A stretch of DNA of 64,000 bases from Virgifigura deserti (GCA_003576685.1 QOZR01000012.1:120183-184182); one strand, 5' to 3'. Shown: positions 19,072-27,542, numbered from the stretch's first letter. Translations and numbers: made by a program. Notes: a model not told the origin generated them from the letters alone.

Positions 19072-20625
19072 CTACGGCATCTTCCGGCAACGGTTGCCCC
19101 GATATCGCTTCCAGGGCCGCCAAGCGTCCACCGCCCCATATGGATCCATAAGATGGCTTGCCCCGATCGCCGAACCGATAGCACCGCCCCCTGACGCGTC
19201 GAAAGACTGCAGACGCCGTCCGGATTTCCGGTTGAGTGCCTCAATGCTCGCGACGAGACTACCGGTCCGTGCCAGGCCTGCACTTACCTGCCCCACTAGT
19301 GCGCCGAGACTCTCCGTAAGCAGCCGATCGAGAAAGCGACGAATCTCAACGCTGGTGCGATCGGCGCCCGGTTCGCCCGCCACCGCCTCGATCGCGAGAT
19401 CGCATTCGGTGTCGAAGCCCATCGAGCGGTTGTTCAGATTGGCTGAGCCGATGCGAAGCAGCCTGTCGTCAATCACCGTCACCTTCGAATGAATGATGAC
19501 CGGTGTCCCGCCTTCCGTCAGCGGTGCATAAATCTGAAAACGACCGAAACGATCGGCGGCGCGCACGCGCCGGATCAGGAGGTTCCGGGCAGGATCCATG
19601 ACGATCTGCTCGAAAGCGCTCGGGCTATGAGCCGGGCACAGGACGACGACGTCCGGCCCGTCCGGCTCGGCGAGCCGGATGGCGAGGGCGTCAGCGATTC
19701 TGAACGAGGCGAAATATTGGCTCTCCAGGTAGATCCAGCGACGCGCCGCCGCGATCGCTTTCAGATACAGCGCCTCGTTCTCGCGAACCTCTGCCCGGCC
19801 TTGCCACGCAGGCTCGGTGCGCGCGATGCCGATTGGCAGGTTGGTCAATTCAGGCTTCAGCCCGTCCGGCCAAGGGGCGCTCGCCGAGGAATCGTTCGCC
19901 CGGACGGGCGGCGGAGCGAGCCGCACGCCGGTTGCGCGATACCACCGCTCGCGCGCCAAATCGCCGAGAGCGGCCGCCGCTGCGCCGTCCACGACCATCA
20001 TAACGTCGTGGCGTGGCTCGTAGGCACGGCCCTCCGGTGTTCGCCGGCACGGGTCGGCATCGCGGTGAGCCGGTGTGTCCCAGCGGTTACCCGCGAAGTC
20101 CATGCCGCCGCTGAAGGCGATCGCGTCATCCACCACCACGATCTTCTGATGGTGGCTAGCGCCGACCGGGTGGTGATCGTCCAGCCAGTACCGGACCCGA
20201 TCGCTTTGCAGCCAGCGCCGTGATCGCTGCGGGATCAGCCGGCGTTGAAGTGCGATGGGCAGTGCCATGTCCCAGATCAGCACGTGAATGCGCAAGCTCT
20301 CGCGCTCGGCCGCCAAGTGCTTGAGGAGCGCGCCAAATATGTCGGGCTGCTTCGCCGTCGGGTTGTCGGGTTCGAGCCGCACACGCGGGTCGAAATCCCA
20401 TCCGAGGATCAGGATCGAATGCCTCGCCTTCCACATCGCGGCCTTGACGGCGACGAAATAGGCCGCCGTATCGACGATGAAGGCCGCTCGATGCGCCCCC
20501 TCGATCCGCCAACAGGTCGAGCCGATCTCAAGCAGCCGCGATGCTTCTCCGGGTAGGCCGACCCCGCCGATTTCGTCGGCGGCGATTGCCGGGCCGCCCG
20601 TGACCTCCGCTTCCGAGTTATTCAT
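19072..20625 (-). CDS. Phospholipase D-like protein, second copy
   Basis: A 517-residue protein with two HKD motifs (HHQKIVVVDD plus GGMD, and HSKVTVIDD plus GSANLNNRSMG). It aligns along its length with the protein at 13.1-14.6 kb: CWR near the N-terminus, SILILGWDFD, IARTEPAW, RWIYLESQY and TECDLAIEA. The two are old paralogues rather than a recent duplication, since many positions differ. It likely forms or cleaves phospholipid phosphodiesters. Start ATG 20625. I found no EcfG-like site within about 300 bases upstream. Confidence 0.87.
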   Translation of the reverse strand: MNNSEAEVTGGPAIAADEIGGVGLPGEASRLLEIGSTCWRIEGAHRAAFIVDTAAYFVAVKAAMWKARHSILILGWDFDPRVRLEPDNPTAKQPDIFGALLKHLAAERESLRIHVLIWDMALPIALQRRLIPQRSRRWLQSDRVRYWLDDHHPVGASHHQKIVVVDDAIAFSGGMDFAGNRWDTPAHRDADPCRRTPEGRAYEPRHDVMMVVDGAAAAALGDLARERWYRATGVRLAPPPVRANDSSASAPWPDGLKPELTNLPIGIARTEPAWQGRAEVRENEALYLKAIAAARRWIYLESQYFASFRIADALAIRLAEPDGPDVVVLCPAHSPSAFEQIVMDPARNLLIRRVRAADRFGRFQIYAPLTEGGTPVIIHSKVTVIDDRLLRIGSANLNNRSMGFDTECDLAIEAVAGEPGADRTSVEIRRFLDRLLTESLGALVGQVSAGLARTGSLVASIEALNRKSGRRLQSFDASGGGAIGSAIGASHLMDPYGAVDAWRPWKRYRGNRCRKMP

Positions 20626-20711
20626 GTCTCAGCAGGCGACCGATGTGCGAGCGTGCCTCTCCTCTGCGTCGCGCTGTCCTGACACGAAAGGATGTCGCGG
20701 AACTGTCCAAG

Positions 20712-20933
20712 CTACTCAGGGCGCGTATAGCCTTTGCCCTCACCAGCCTTCCGGCCGGCTCTGCCTTTTTCCTTGTTATCGGCGGTCTCAGCCTCCTCCT
20801 CGCGCCGGTGCTGCGCGTGGGTCCCGGTTCCAGTCGGCAATGCATTGCCCTGACTTGTCTTGGACAGTTCGTCCGTGTCGATGTTGCGCTTGTTCCCGCT
20901 CAAGACGACCTCCAATGCGACGTCCTGGAGCAC
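20712..20933 (-). CDS. Possible small hydrophilic stress protein (73 aa)
   Basis: Begins at GTG 20933 and codes for a short charged protein ending in a Lys/Glu/Gly/Arg-rich tail (NKEKGRAGRKAGEGKG), probably disordered. No family is recognised. Two things support it: the lysine-rich composition is unusual for a shadow frame in GC-rich DNA, and an EcfG-like site with 17-base spacing points at it from 21059-21084. The long leader (about 120 bases) and lack of an ATG count against it. Confidence 0.4.
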   Translation of the reverse strand: MLQDVALEVVLSGNKRNIDTDELSKTSQGNALPTGTGTHAQHRREEEAETADNKEKGRAGRKAGEGKGYTRPE

Positions 20934-21261
20934 GATCCGATCAGGCTGAATCGACGTGATCAGTGAATCGTCCTCTCATTCAAACAATTAGGGACTGATC
21001 CACCGATCACATCGAACGGATGCGATCGGATCAGGCCCCAACTATCTCCTGCAAGCTCAACACCGAGGCCGATAACCAAGTTCCGAAGGCAGTCGCGTGC
21101 CGATCAAATGACGCGGCACGGGTGCGCATCTACTCCCCCATCCTGCCTGAAGCTGCGGCCGATTCGACTCGGGCCAGGCCAAGAACGCGATTTTCGGCAG
21201 CTTGGCCATTCCGGCCGGGGAATGAGGGCAAGTTTGCGCCGCGCCCCCATCCGCCTCCTGG
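20934..21261. other. Intergenic region with one promoter-like site
   Basis: A stretch of 328 bases between the small ORF and the PRPP synthetase stop. Apart from the EcfG-like site at 21059-21084 I see no gene, strong hairpin or repeat. Confidence 0.5.
21059..21084 (-). promoter_or_regulatory. EcfG-type promoter (17-base spacing) toward the small ORF
   Basis: On the minus strand: GGAAC (21080-21084), 17 bases, TGTT (21059-21062). The GTT core and spacing fit EcfG; the first base of the -10 box is T instead of C. Confidence 0.5.
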
Positions 21262-22311
21262 TCATCCACGTATACCGGACTCTGCTTCGAGCAGGTCAGT
21301 CAACCGTCCGTCGGCATTCAGGCGCCGGATCGCTTCAGCGACGAGACCGGCGATCTGAACGATGACAATCTTCTTATCCAGCAACTCGGATGGAATCGGC
21401 ATCGAATCGACGGTGTCGCTCAGCAGAATGCGGTCGAACACCGGATCCGTGAGGACCTCGGAGGGTTCGGCTGCCAGGATCCCGTGCGTGACAGCCGCCA
21501 GGACGGTTCGGGCGCCGCGATGTCGACATTGGCGGGCCGCCTCCCGCAGCGTCGTTCCGGTGCTGATGAGGTCATCGACCAGGACCGCGGTACGGTCGCG
21601 CACCTCGCCCACCAAGGCCGAGGTGGCGATGGTGCCGTCCTGCCGCCGCTTCTCGACGAAGCCGAGGCCGATGTCGCGCCCGAGCACGCGACAGAGATCT
21701 TGACGGAAGGCATCGGCCCGCCTCATGCCGCCCACGTCCGGAGATAGGACGATGACCTCATCTCCACCCAGCATCCCGGCCAAGCGTTGAACGAACAATG
21801 GCTTCGCTTCGAGCTGTTCGGCAGGGCATCGGAACGCATTCTCGAAAGCGGCAGGATTGTGAACATCGAAGCTGACGATGCGATGAATGCCGACCGCTTC
21901 CATCATCTGCGCGATGTAGCGGGTCGTCACCGGACCACAGGCTTCGGTCCGCCGATCCGCCCGGCTGTACCCAAGATAAGGCGCAATCGCGGTGATCCGA
22001 TCCGCACCGGCATCGCCGAGCGTACCGGCGAGGAATAACAGCAGACAGAGCCTGTCATGGACAGATCGGTGTTCATCGGCCTGCAGTGAGCTGAGCAGAT
22101 AGACGTCCCGCCCGCGTACAGGCACCAGCGGTCGGAGCTTGTGCTCACCGCTCTCGAAGATACGATGCTCAATTGCGGCCGGCGTCAGCCCAAGATGCTC
22201 GGCCACGCGTGTGCCTTGCTCCTCGCTTCCGGGTAGCGCGAACAGCAGGATGGAGCTTGAATCGGTCAAGGCGGCTCCTCGTTCGACGAAGCAGGATCGG
22301 GAGCGAATCAT
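21262..22311 (-). CDS. Ribose-phosphate pyrophosphokinase-like protein
   Basis: A PRPP synthetase family protein: the N-terminal half has FALPGSEEQGTRVAEHLG and FESGEHKLRPLVPVRGRDVYL; the middle has APYLGYSRADRRTE and VSFDVHNPAAFENAF; the C-terminal half has the PRPP loop AVLVDDLISTGTTL. The family makes PRPP from ribose 5-phosphate and ATP. This copy is divergent and sits with a second phosphoribosyltransferase and a hydrolase, so it may be a specialised paralogue. ATG 22311 overlaps the upstream stop by four bases; TTG 22269 has a better ribosome site (GAGGAG, five-base spacing) and may be the real start. Confidence 0.8.
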   Translation of the reverse strand: MIRSRSCFVERGAALTDSSSILLFALPGSEEQGTRVAEHLGLTPAAIEHRIFESGEHKLRPLVPVRGRDVYLLSSLQADEHRSVHDRLCLLLFLAGTLGDAGADRITAIAPYLGYSRADRRTEACGPVTTRYIAQMMEAVGIHRIVSFDVHNPAAFENAFRCPAEQLEAKPLFVQRLAGMLGGDEVIVLSPDVGGMRRADAFRQDLCRVLGRDIGLGFVEKRRQDGTIATSALVGEVRDRTAVLVDDLISTGTTLREAARQCRHRGARTVLAAVTHGILAAEPSEVLTDPVFDRILLSDTVDSMPIPSELLDKKIVIVQIAGLVAEAIRRLNADGRLTDLLEAESGIRG

Positions 22312-22967
22312 CCTCGCTGCTCGGGCGCCCGCTCCAGCATCTCGATCACCTCCGCGTCGCTCACTTGTTCGAAATTGTCGTAGTAGAAGCCGACCGCTCC
22401 GAAGACCTCTGGTGTGGCGATAAATACAGCCTCATCGCATTCCGACCGGAGATCGTCGGCCGTGCTGGCGGGAGCCACCGGGACTGCGAGCACGACGCGC
22501 GTCGCGCCGGCCTCTCGGAGCGCCCGCAGTGCCACCCGCACGGTCGCGCCGGTCGCGATGCCGTCATCGACGACGATGGCCGTGCGCCCGCGGACGTCGA
22601 TCGGCGATCGCCCGCGGGCGTAGAGTTCTCGGCGCCGTTCGATCTCTTGGAGCTCCCGTTGGCTCGCTTCTTCGATGTAGGATGCTGGCAGCCCGAGCCG
22701 CTCCACGAGGTCGCGGTTGATGAAGCGTTCCTGATGGTGGCCGTCCACCACTGCGCCGATCGCGAGCTCCGGCTGGTGCGGCGCGCCCACCTTGCGGACC
22801 AGCATGAGGTCGAGCGGCGCGTCGAGCGCCAGCGCGATCTCCAGCCCCACCGGCACGCCGCCGCGCGGCAGCGCCAAGACAATCGGCCGCTCGTTCTTCA
22901 GATGGCCGAGCTTCTCGGCGAGGTGCCGGCCCGCCTCGGCGCGATTGCGGAACATAGCCTCTTTCAT
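22308..22967 (-). CDS. Phosphoribosyltransferase (COG1926 type)
   Basis: A 219-residue PRTase-fold protein: LALPRGGVPVGLEIA at the start, LMLVRKVGAPHQPELAIGAV, and the PRPP-binding loop AIVVDDGIATGATV. The COG1926 family has no firmly assigned reaction. It is often next to, or fused with, a dienelactone-hydrolase-like domain, exactly as here, where its start overlaps the hydrolase stop by four bases. Its stop overlaps the PRPP synthetase start, so the three are translationally coupled. Confidence 0.87.
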   Translation of the reverse strand: MKEAMFRNRAEAGRHLAEKLGHLKNERPIVLALPRGGVPVGLEIALALDAPLDLMLVRKVGAPHQPELAIGAVVDGHHQERFINRDLVERLGLPASYIEEASQRELQEIERRRELYARGRSPIDVRGRTAIVVDDGIATGATVRVALRALREAGATRVVLAVPVAPASTADDLRSECDEAVFIATPEVFGAVGFYYDNFEQVSDAEVIEMLERAPEQRG

Positions 22968-23668
22968 CGGGATACCGGGGTCCTGAGCCGCAGGTCGAAC
23001 CAGCGGCGCGCCAGTTGCACGACCATGTCCAGGGTGCCCGGTTCCTCGAACAGGTGGCCGGCTCCGTTGACGATGGCGATCTCCTTCTCACAGGTAAGCT
23101 GGGCGAGCGCCTCCTGGTTCAACTCGATCACGCCGTGATCCAGGCTACCCACGATCAGAAGGGTCGGCGCCCGGACCTTCAGAAGCGCCGGGCCGGCGAG
23201 ATCGGGACGCCCACCACGCGAGACGATCGCGCTTATCGGCGGGACCGAATAAGTCTCGGCCACCAGGGCCGCGGCTGCTCCGGTGCTGGCGCCGAAGAAG
23301 CCGACAGGCATGGTGCGTGCGTCCTCCCGCTCGCGAAGCCAGTCGCTCGCCAGGATAAGCCGGCGCGCCAGCAACTCGATATCGAACACATTGGCACGGT
23401 CCCGCGCCTCCTCTTCCGTCAAGAGATCGAGCAGCAGCGTGCCCAAGCCGGCTCCCTGCAGCTGCCGCGCGACCTGGTTGTTGCGCGGGCTTTTACGGCC
23501 GCTACCGCTCCCGTGGGCGAAGACAACAGTACCCTTTCCGGGTTGTGGAAGCACCAGAATGCCGGCGAGTCCGACTGGGCCGATGACGACTTCCTGTTCC
23601 CGGGATCGGGCAGCGTCTTCGGGAGCGGTCGCGTTGTCCCGCTCTGCGTTCCTCTGCATCGGATCCAT
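22964..23668 (-). CDS. Dienelactone-hydrolase-like alpha/beta hydrolase
   Basis: A 234-residue hydrolase: VVFAHGSGSGRKSPRN (oxyanion loop), GFFGASTGAAAAL with the nucleophile elbow GASTG (Ser), LLIVGSLDHGV (Asp) and NGAGHLFEEPG (His). This is the DLH-like group usually found with COG1926 phosphoribosyltransferases. It is the first gene of a three-gene operon read from an EcfG-like promoter about 70 bases upstream. ATG 23668 or ATG 23659 could be used. The substrate is unknown. Confidence 0.83.
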   Translation of the reverse strand: MDPMQRNAERDNATAPEDAARSREQEVVIGPVGLAGILVLPQPGKGTVVFAHGSGSGRKSPRNNQVARQLQGAGLGTLLLDLLTEEEARDRANVFDIELLARRLILASDWLREREDARTMPVGFFGASTGAAAALVAETYSVPPISAIVSRGGRPDLAGPALLKVRAPTLLIVGSLDHGVIELNQEALAQLTCEKEIAIVNGAGHLFEEPGTLDMVVQLARRWFDLRLRTPVSR

Positions 23669-23739
23669 CCTTCAAAAGAACGGCTCGGTCGCGATCCCGT
23701 CCGGCGGCCGTGCCGCGGATTGCCCATTGATATCGATTC

Positions 23740-23764
23740 AACAGCCATGCCGCGATGCGGTTCC
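23740..23764 (-). promoter_or_regulatory. EcfG-type promoter for the hydrolase-PRTase-PRPP operon
   Basis: Minus strand: GGAAC (23760-23764), 16 bases, TGTT (23740-23743), 72 bases before ATG 23668. It lies back to back with the site for ybhB at 23792. Confidence 0.65.
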
Positions 23765-23791
23765 GACAGCCGCCCGATCCGTCCAACCAGC

Positions 23792-23816
23792 GGAACCCTC
23801 GCCCGCGCGTCGGGTT
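23792..23816 (+). promoter_or_regulatory. EcfG-type promoter for the YbhB-like gene
   Basis: GGAAC (23792-23796), 16 bases, GGTT (23813-23816), 40 bases before ATG 23857. Together with the site at 23740 it forms a divergent stress-promoter pair. Confidence 0.65.
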
Positions 23817-23856
23817 TAGAGGGCAAACCGAACGACCGAACGCACGGAGGGGCCCT

Positions 23857-24309
23857 ATGGCATTTACAATGAACAGTGCGGCGTTCACCGATGGGCACGA
23901 GATCCCATCCAAATACACGCGCGACGGTGAGAATCTGTCGCCGCCGCTGGAATGGTCGGGCGAGCCGACCGGCACTCAGAGTTTCCTGCTCGTGGTCGAC
24001 GATCCCGATGCGCCATCGGGTCTGTTCCAGCACTGGGCGGCTTACAACATCGGGGCGGACCAGCATCGGTTGCCCGAGGGCGCCAGCGCGGAGAGCTTCG
24101 GCCAAGGCGTCAACGATTTCGGCAACCGGCAGTATGACGGGCCGGAGCCGCCGAAAGGCGACAAGGCGCACCACTATCATTTCCGGCTGGCGGCACTCAG
24201 CACACCGAAGATCGATGTCCCGCCGCAGGCGAAGGTGGCCGACATCTGGGAAGCGGCAAGGCCGCACATGATCGGTGAGGCTGAGTGCGTGGGCACCTAC
24301 GCCCGCTAA
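23857..24309 (+). CDS. YbhB/YbcL family (PEBP-like) protein
   Basis: A 150-residue phosphatidylethanolamine-binding-protein fold, normal length for the bacterial YbhB group. Motifs: FTDGHEIPSKYT, LSPPLEWSG, VVDDPDAPSGLFQHWAAYNI (the DPDAP and HW anion-site residues) and GKAHHYHFRL-like (GDKAHHYHFRLAAL). Function in bacteria is unclear; a ligand-binding or inhibitor role is assumed. ATG 23857 is preceded by GGAGG. Cytoplasmic, no signal peptide. Confidence 0.9.
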   Translation: MAFTMNSAAFTDGHEIPSKYTRDGENLSPPLEWSGEPTGTQSFLLVVDDPDAPSGLFQHWAAYNIGADQHRLPEGASAESFGQGVNDFGNRQYDGPEPPKGDKAHHYHFRLAALSTPKIDVPPQAKVADIWEAARPHMIGEAECVGTYAR

Positions 24310-24396
24310 GGCTGGCCGGAAGCGACGAACGCTCAGGCTGGATCAACCTGAGCGAATCGCGCTCTATGTCGCGTGCGGATACTGCCTGGAAGCGAG

Positions 24397-24834
24397 TCAG
24401 GCCGAAGGCGGATTCGGCCAGAGATCGCGCACCTCCTGCGGCATCGCCTGCCGCACCTTGGCGATCTCGCCCTGGGTCAGATGCTCGTTGAGGACACGAA
24501 ACACGGCGCGCGCCGCGTCATCGCTTCCTATAGGTCGAATGTTCCGGAGTTCCTCACTGACATGCTGAAGGAATTCATCCAGCGATCGCGCCGTTCGCGG
24601 CGTGGCGGCAGGATGCCACCCTTCATAGTAGATGCCGCGGACGAGCATCGGCAACTGCGCACCAAGATGCGCGGCTTGGTCGACGGTCAGCCGGTCGCGG
24701 AGGGTGTGCAGCACCGCGCGCAGCGCGTGATAGCAGCGCTGGTGATCGGGGCCGAGTTCCTCGCCGAGCTCCTTCAACCAGATATTCGTCGTCTGCACCG
24801 TCTCATCGAATACTTCCAGGCCGGTCTGACTCAT
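24397..24834 (-). CDS. DUF2267 domain-containing protein
   Basis: A 145-residue helical protein with the DUF2267 pattern: ALRAVLHTLRDRLTVDQAAHLGAQLP, LVRGIYYEGWHP and a C-terminal FRVLNEHLTQGEIAKVRQAMPQEVRDLWP. The function is unknown; in many proteobacteria the family is found among stress-induced genes. ATG 24834 has GGAGGG before it. An EcfG-like promoter lies about 100 bases upstream. Confidence 0.88.
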   Translation of the reverse strand: MSQTGLEVFDETVQTTNIWLKELGEELGPDHQRCYHALRAVLHTLRDRLTVDQAAHLGAQLPMLVRGIYYEGWHPAATPRTARSLDEFLQHVSEELRNIRPIGSDDAARAVFRVLNEHLTQGEIAKVRQAMPQEVRDLWPNPPSA

Positions 24835-24930
24835 CTTGCGCCCTCCGCTTCAGAAAGCCTCCTGGGAGAGAGGTCATCAAACTGCGCCGTCTGCAGGCTG
24901 CCACTGGAACCGGTTCCATGGCATCCGAAC

Positions 24931-24955
24931 AACACGGGTGCACTGTATCAGTTCC
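24931..24955 (-). promoter_or_regulatory. EcfG-type promoter for the DUF2267 gene
   Basis: Minus strand: GGAAC (24951-24955), 16 bases, TGTT (24931-24934). Its -35 end is close to the stop of the upstream hydrolase at 24978. Confidence 0.6.
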
Positions 24956-24977
24956 ATTGAACCGCCGATCCTCGCGC

Positions 24978-25781
24978 TCACCGCCCACGCCCCCAGGCGT
25001 GCTCACCGGTCGGAAGCGCCGCGTTCAGGAACGGCCGACTCACGCGGACCAGCTCGAGGGGGGACGTATAGACCAGCGTGTGCGCCACGCCGGGGATTAC
25101 GACGAGCCGCCCATGCGGCAACCGTCGAGCAACCTCCTCCGCCCAAGGCTGGCGGCAGATAGGATCGCGCCCGCCGCGCACGACCAGAACCGGCGCGCGC
25201 ACCCTGGGCAACTTCAGCTCTACGCGATCCTGCATGAAGTACCACGTCGTCTTGAACAGCCGCCATAGGCCGCACTTTCGGTAATCGCTTCGCGTCAGGG
25301 GGCCGAGCGAAGGCGGGTTGTATGGCGAATTCTGCCGCCACCGGACGAACTGCCGAAGCCAGGACCGCTCCTTCGGATCCGTGGTGGGGCCTTGGAGCAC
25401 AGCCCGGTCGACCCGTTCCGGATGGCGCGCGGCGAGGTCGGCGATGATCTGGCAGCCGAACGAATTACCGAGCAGAGCGGCACGATCGAGCCTGATCGCC
25501 TGCATCCAGGAGGCTAACGCATCGGCGAGCCCCGGCACGTCGAGTACGCGTGGCGGCTTTCCACTGTCGCCAAAGCCCGGCAGATCAGGCACGTAGACAC
25601 GATATTCGGGCGCCAGCTGCTCGGCGGTCGGGATCATGTACCGGCCGGAGAGACCGAGGCCATGCACAAGTACGACCGGCGGCGGCCCAAGCGGGACCGG
25701 GGCGGCCGAAGCCAGCGCGTGGACCGGCAACCCGTCCACCTCGGTCCAGATCCGTCGAAGCCTTACGTGGCGCCGTCTCAT
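24978..25781 (-). CDS. Alpha/beta hydrolase, paralogue of the 16.8 kb gene
   Basis: A 267-residue hydrolase: VVLVHGLGLSGRYM, DLPGFGDSGKP, nucleophile elbow GNSFGC (Ser), LVVRGGRDPICR (Asp) and GVAHTLVY (His). It shares the frame of the protein at 16.8-17.7 kb, including SWMQAI, the LQGPTTDP block and RPFL near the end, so the two are paralogues. ATG 25781 has GAGGAG upstream, and an exact EcfG-like promoter lies about 100 bases away. The substrate is unknown. Confidence 0.86.
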   Translation of the reverse strand: MRRRHVRLRRIWTEVDGLPVHALASAAPVPLGPPPVVLVHGLGLSGRYMIPTAEQLAPEYRVYVPDLPGFGDSGKPPRVLDVPGLADALASWMQAIRLDRAALLGNSFGCQIIADLAARHPERVDRAVLQGPTTDPKERSWLRQFVRWRQNSPYNPPSLGPLTRSDYRKCGLWRLFKTTWYFMQDRVELKLPRVRAPVLVVRGGRDPICRQPWAEEVARRLPHGRLVVIPGVAHTLVYTSPLELVRVSRPFLNAALPTGEHAWGRGR

Positions 25782-25882
25782 CGAGCACTCCTCGTCGATG
25801 ACGGTGACCTGCCGCGGGGCCCGGTTGCGAAATCTGCCAGGGCCATCGTCAAACAGTCGCCTATGTCGGCGGTCGACGGAAC

Positions 25883-25907
25883 AACGCGGCGGATCAGGCC
25901 TGGTTCC
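25883..25907 (-). promoter_or_regulatory. EcfG-type promoter for the alpha/beta hydrolase
   Basis: Minus strand: GGAAC (25903-25907), 16 bases, CGTT (25883-25886): an exact consensus. Confidence 0.7.
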
Positions 25908-25941
25908 TGCCAGCGCGAGCCCTTTCGAGCAGCCAAGACCA

Positions 25942-25966
25942 GGAACCCGCCATCAACTGACGGGTT
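25942..25966 (+). promoter_or_regulatory. EcfG-type promoter for the NAD(P)-binding protein
   Basis: GGAAC (25942-25946), 16 bases, GGTT (25963-25966), 47 bases before ATG 26014. Another divergent pair with the site at 25883. Confidence 0.65.
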
Positions 25967-26013
25967 TCGCTCTGAGCGGCAGAGCGCACATGGTCGTCGA
26001 AGGAAGAGAGGTC

Positions 26014-26922
26014 ATGGGCCGAAGGAAGGTGACTGTATTCGGCGGAACCGGCTTTCTAGGCCAGTGCGTCGTGCGCCGGCTGCTCGAGCAGGACCTTTCC
26101 GTGCGGGTCGCATCGCGGCACCCGCAACGCGGTGCAGAGCTTTTTGACAACAACGACGCCCGCACCGAGCCCGTCACGGCCGACGTCAATGACGACCGCT
26201 CCGTTGCCGCTGCGGTCGCAGGTGCCGAAGGCGTAGTGAATGCCGTCAGCCTCTATGTGGAGCGCGGATCGCAGACCTTCCATTCGGTCCATGTGGAGGC
26301 CGCCGCACGGGTCGCACGGCTCGCCCGAGACGCTGGGGTCGCGCAGCTCATCCATGTTTCCGGCATCGGTTCCGATGCCCGGTCCGAGTCACCATATATC
26401 CGCAGCCGCGGACAAGGCGAACGGGTCGTTCGCGAGGTATTTCCCGCCGCGACGCTCATCCGCCCCGCCGTCATGTTCGGCCGAGGTGACGCCTTCGTCG
26501 TTCCGATCGCGCACTTGTTACGTCGTCTTCCCGTCTTCGCTCTGTTCGGGCGCGGCCGAACGAAGTTGCAGCCCGCCCATGTCGAGAACGTCGCCGAGGC
26601 GGTGGCCCGGACGATGACGGGAACCCAGCATCGACTGTGCTACGAGCTAGGCGGGCCACGCATCTACACCTATCGATCCCTGCTCGAAGTGATCTCACGG
26701 CACCTCGGCAGGAAGCCGCTTCTGGTTCCCATCCCTTTCGGCATCTGGCGTCCGCTGGCCCATGTCGCGGAGATGCTGCCCCGGCCTCCCATCACGCGAA
26801 ATCAGGTCGAGCTCATGCAGAGCAACAATGTGGCTGCGCCGGATGCACCTGGTTTCGACGATTTGCAGATCGCCCCGACATCCATCGAGGATGCACTTAC
26901 GACAATCCTTGGAAGGACATGA
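26014..26922 (+). CDS. NAD(P)-binding atypical SDR (NDUFA9-like)
   Basis: A 302-residue Rossmann protein: VTVFGGTGFLGQCVVRRLL is the cofactor loop, followed by VRVASRHPQRG, VNAVSLY, HVSGIGSD and LRPAVMFG-like (LIRPAVMFGRGD). This pattern is that of the NDUFA9/YwnB group of atypical SDRs, which often bind NADPH but lack the full catalytic triad; one member is a complex I accessory subunit. The precise role here is open. ATG 26014 is chosen for the AGGAAGAGAGG in front of it; ATG 25990 is possible. Confidence 0.85.
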   Translation: MGRRKVTVFGGTGFLGQCVVRRLLEQDLSVRVASRHPQRGAELFDNNDARTEPVTADVNDDRSVAAAVAGAEGVVNAVSLYVERGSQTFHSVHVEAAARVARLARDAGVAQLIHVSGIGSDARSESPYIRSRGQGERVVREVFPAATLIRPAVMFGRGDAFVVPIAHLLRRLPVFALFGRGRTKLQPAHVENVAEAVARTMTGTQHRLCYELGGPRIYTYRSLLEVISRHLGRKPLLVPIPFGIWRPLAHVAEMLPRPPITRNQVELMQSNNVAAPDAPGFDDLQIAPTSIEDALTTILGRT

Positions 26923-27041
26923 CGGTGCAGTCCAAAGAGGCGTGTGACGGAATCAACGGGCGAGCCGAGGACCGATCTAAGTCGAGGACGGCGACGACAA
27001 GATCGGCGATCGAGACACGCGAACAATGTCCCCGGCAACGT

Positions 27042-27066
27042 GGAACTCCATCGGTGACCCTCTGTT
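27042..27066 (+). promoter_or_regulatory. EcfG-type promoter for the CBS-domain gene
   Basis: GGAAC (27042-27046), 16 bases, TGTT (27063-27066), 38 bases before ATG 27105. Confidence 0.65.
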
Positions 27067-27104
27067 ATCGAGTTAGAGCATGTTATCGCAGGGAGCAGAG
27101 TTCC

Positions 27105-27542
27105 ATGCAGGTGCAAGAAGTGATGACCCACTCGGTCGATCTGATCGACCCGAACGCGAAGATCATGGACGCCGCGGTCAAGATGCGGGAGGACAATATC
27201 GGCGCCCTCCCCATCGGTGAGAATGATCGCCTGATCGGCATGGTCACCGATCGTGACATCGCGATGCGCATGGTCGCGGAAGGCAGGTCGCCGGGAACGA
27301 CCTCCGTCCGCGACGTGATGTCGGAGCACATCTACTACTGCTTCGATGACGACTCGCTGGAGCGTGCAGCGGAGATCATGGCGGAGCATCAGATCCGTCG
27401 CCTGCCGGTGTTGAACCACGACAAGCGGCTCGTCGGCGTCATCGCGCTCGCCGATCTCGGTCGGGCCAGCCCGGATGGTCCGGACCCGGCGAATAAGGCG
27501 CTTAAGGGCATCTCCGAGCCGACGGACGTGCCGCGCCGATAG
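27105..27542 (+). CDS. CBS-domain pair protein
   Basis: A 145-residue protein made of two CBS repeats: VQEVMTHSVDLIDPNAKIMDAA...LIGMVTDRDIAMR and VRDVMSEHIYYCFDDDSLERAAEIM...LVGVIALADLGR. CBS pairs bind adenine nucleotides and sense energy state. Free-standing pairs of this kind are common among stress-induced proteobacterial proteins. ATG 27105 is chosen; the frame is open upstream, but the promoter sits at 27042-27066. Confidence 0.9.
   Translation: MQVQEVMTHSVDLIDPNAKIMDAAVKMREDNIGALPIGENDRLIGMVTDRDIAMRMVAEGRSPGTTSVRDVMSEHIYYCFDDDSLERAAEIMAEHQIRRLPVLNHDKRLVGVIALADLGRASPDGPDPANKALKGISEPTDVPRR

Noticed and set aside
25878..25905. Plus-strand GGAAC at 25878 followed by GGTT at 25902
   Set aside because: Spacing is 19 bases, too long for EcfG; the correctly spaced plus-strand site for that gene is at 25942.
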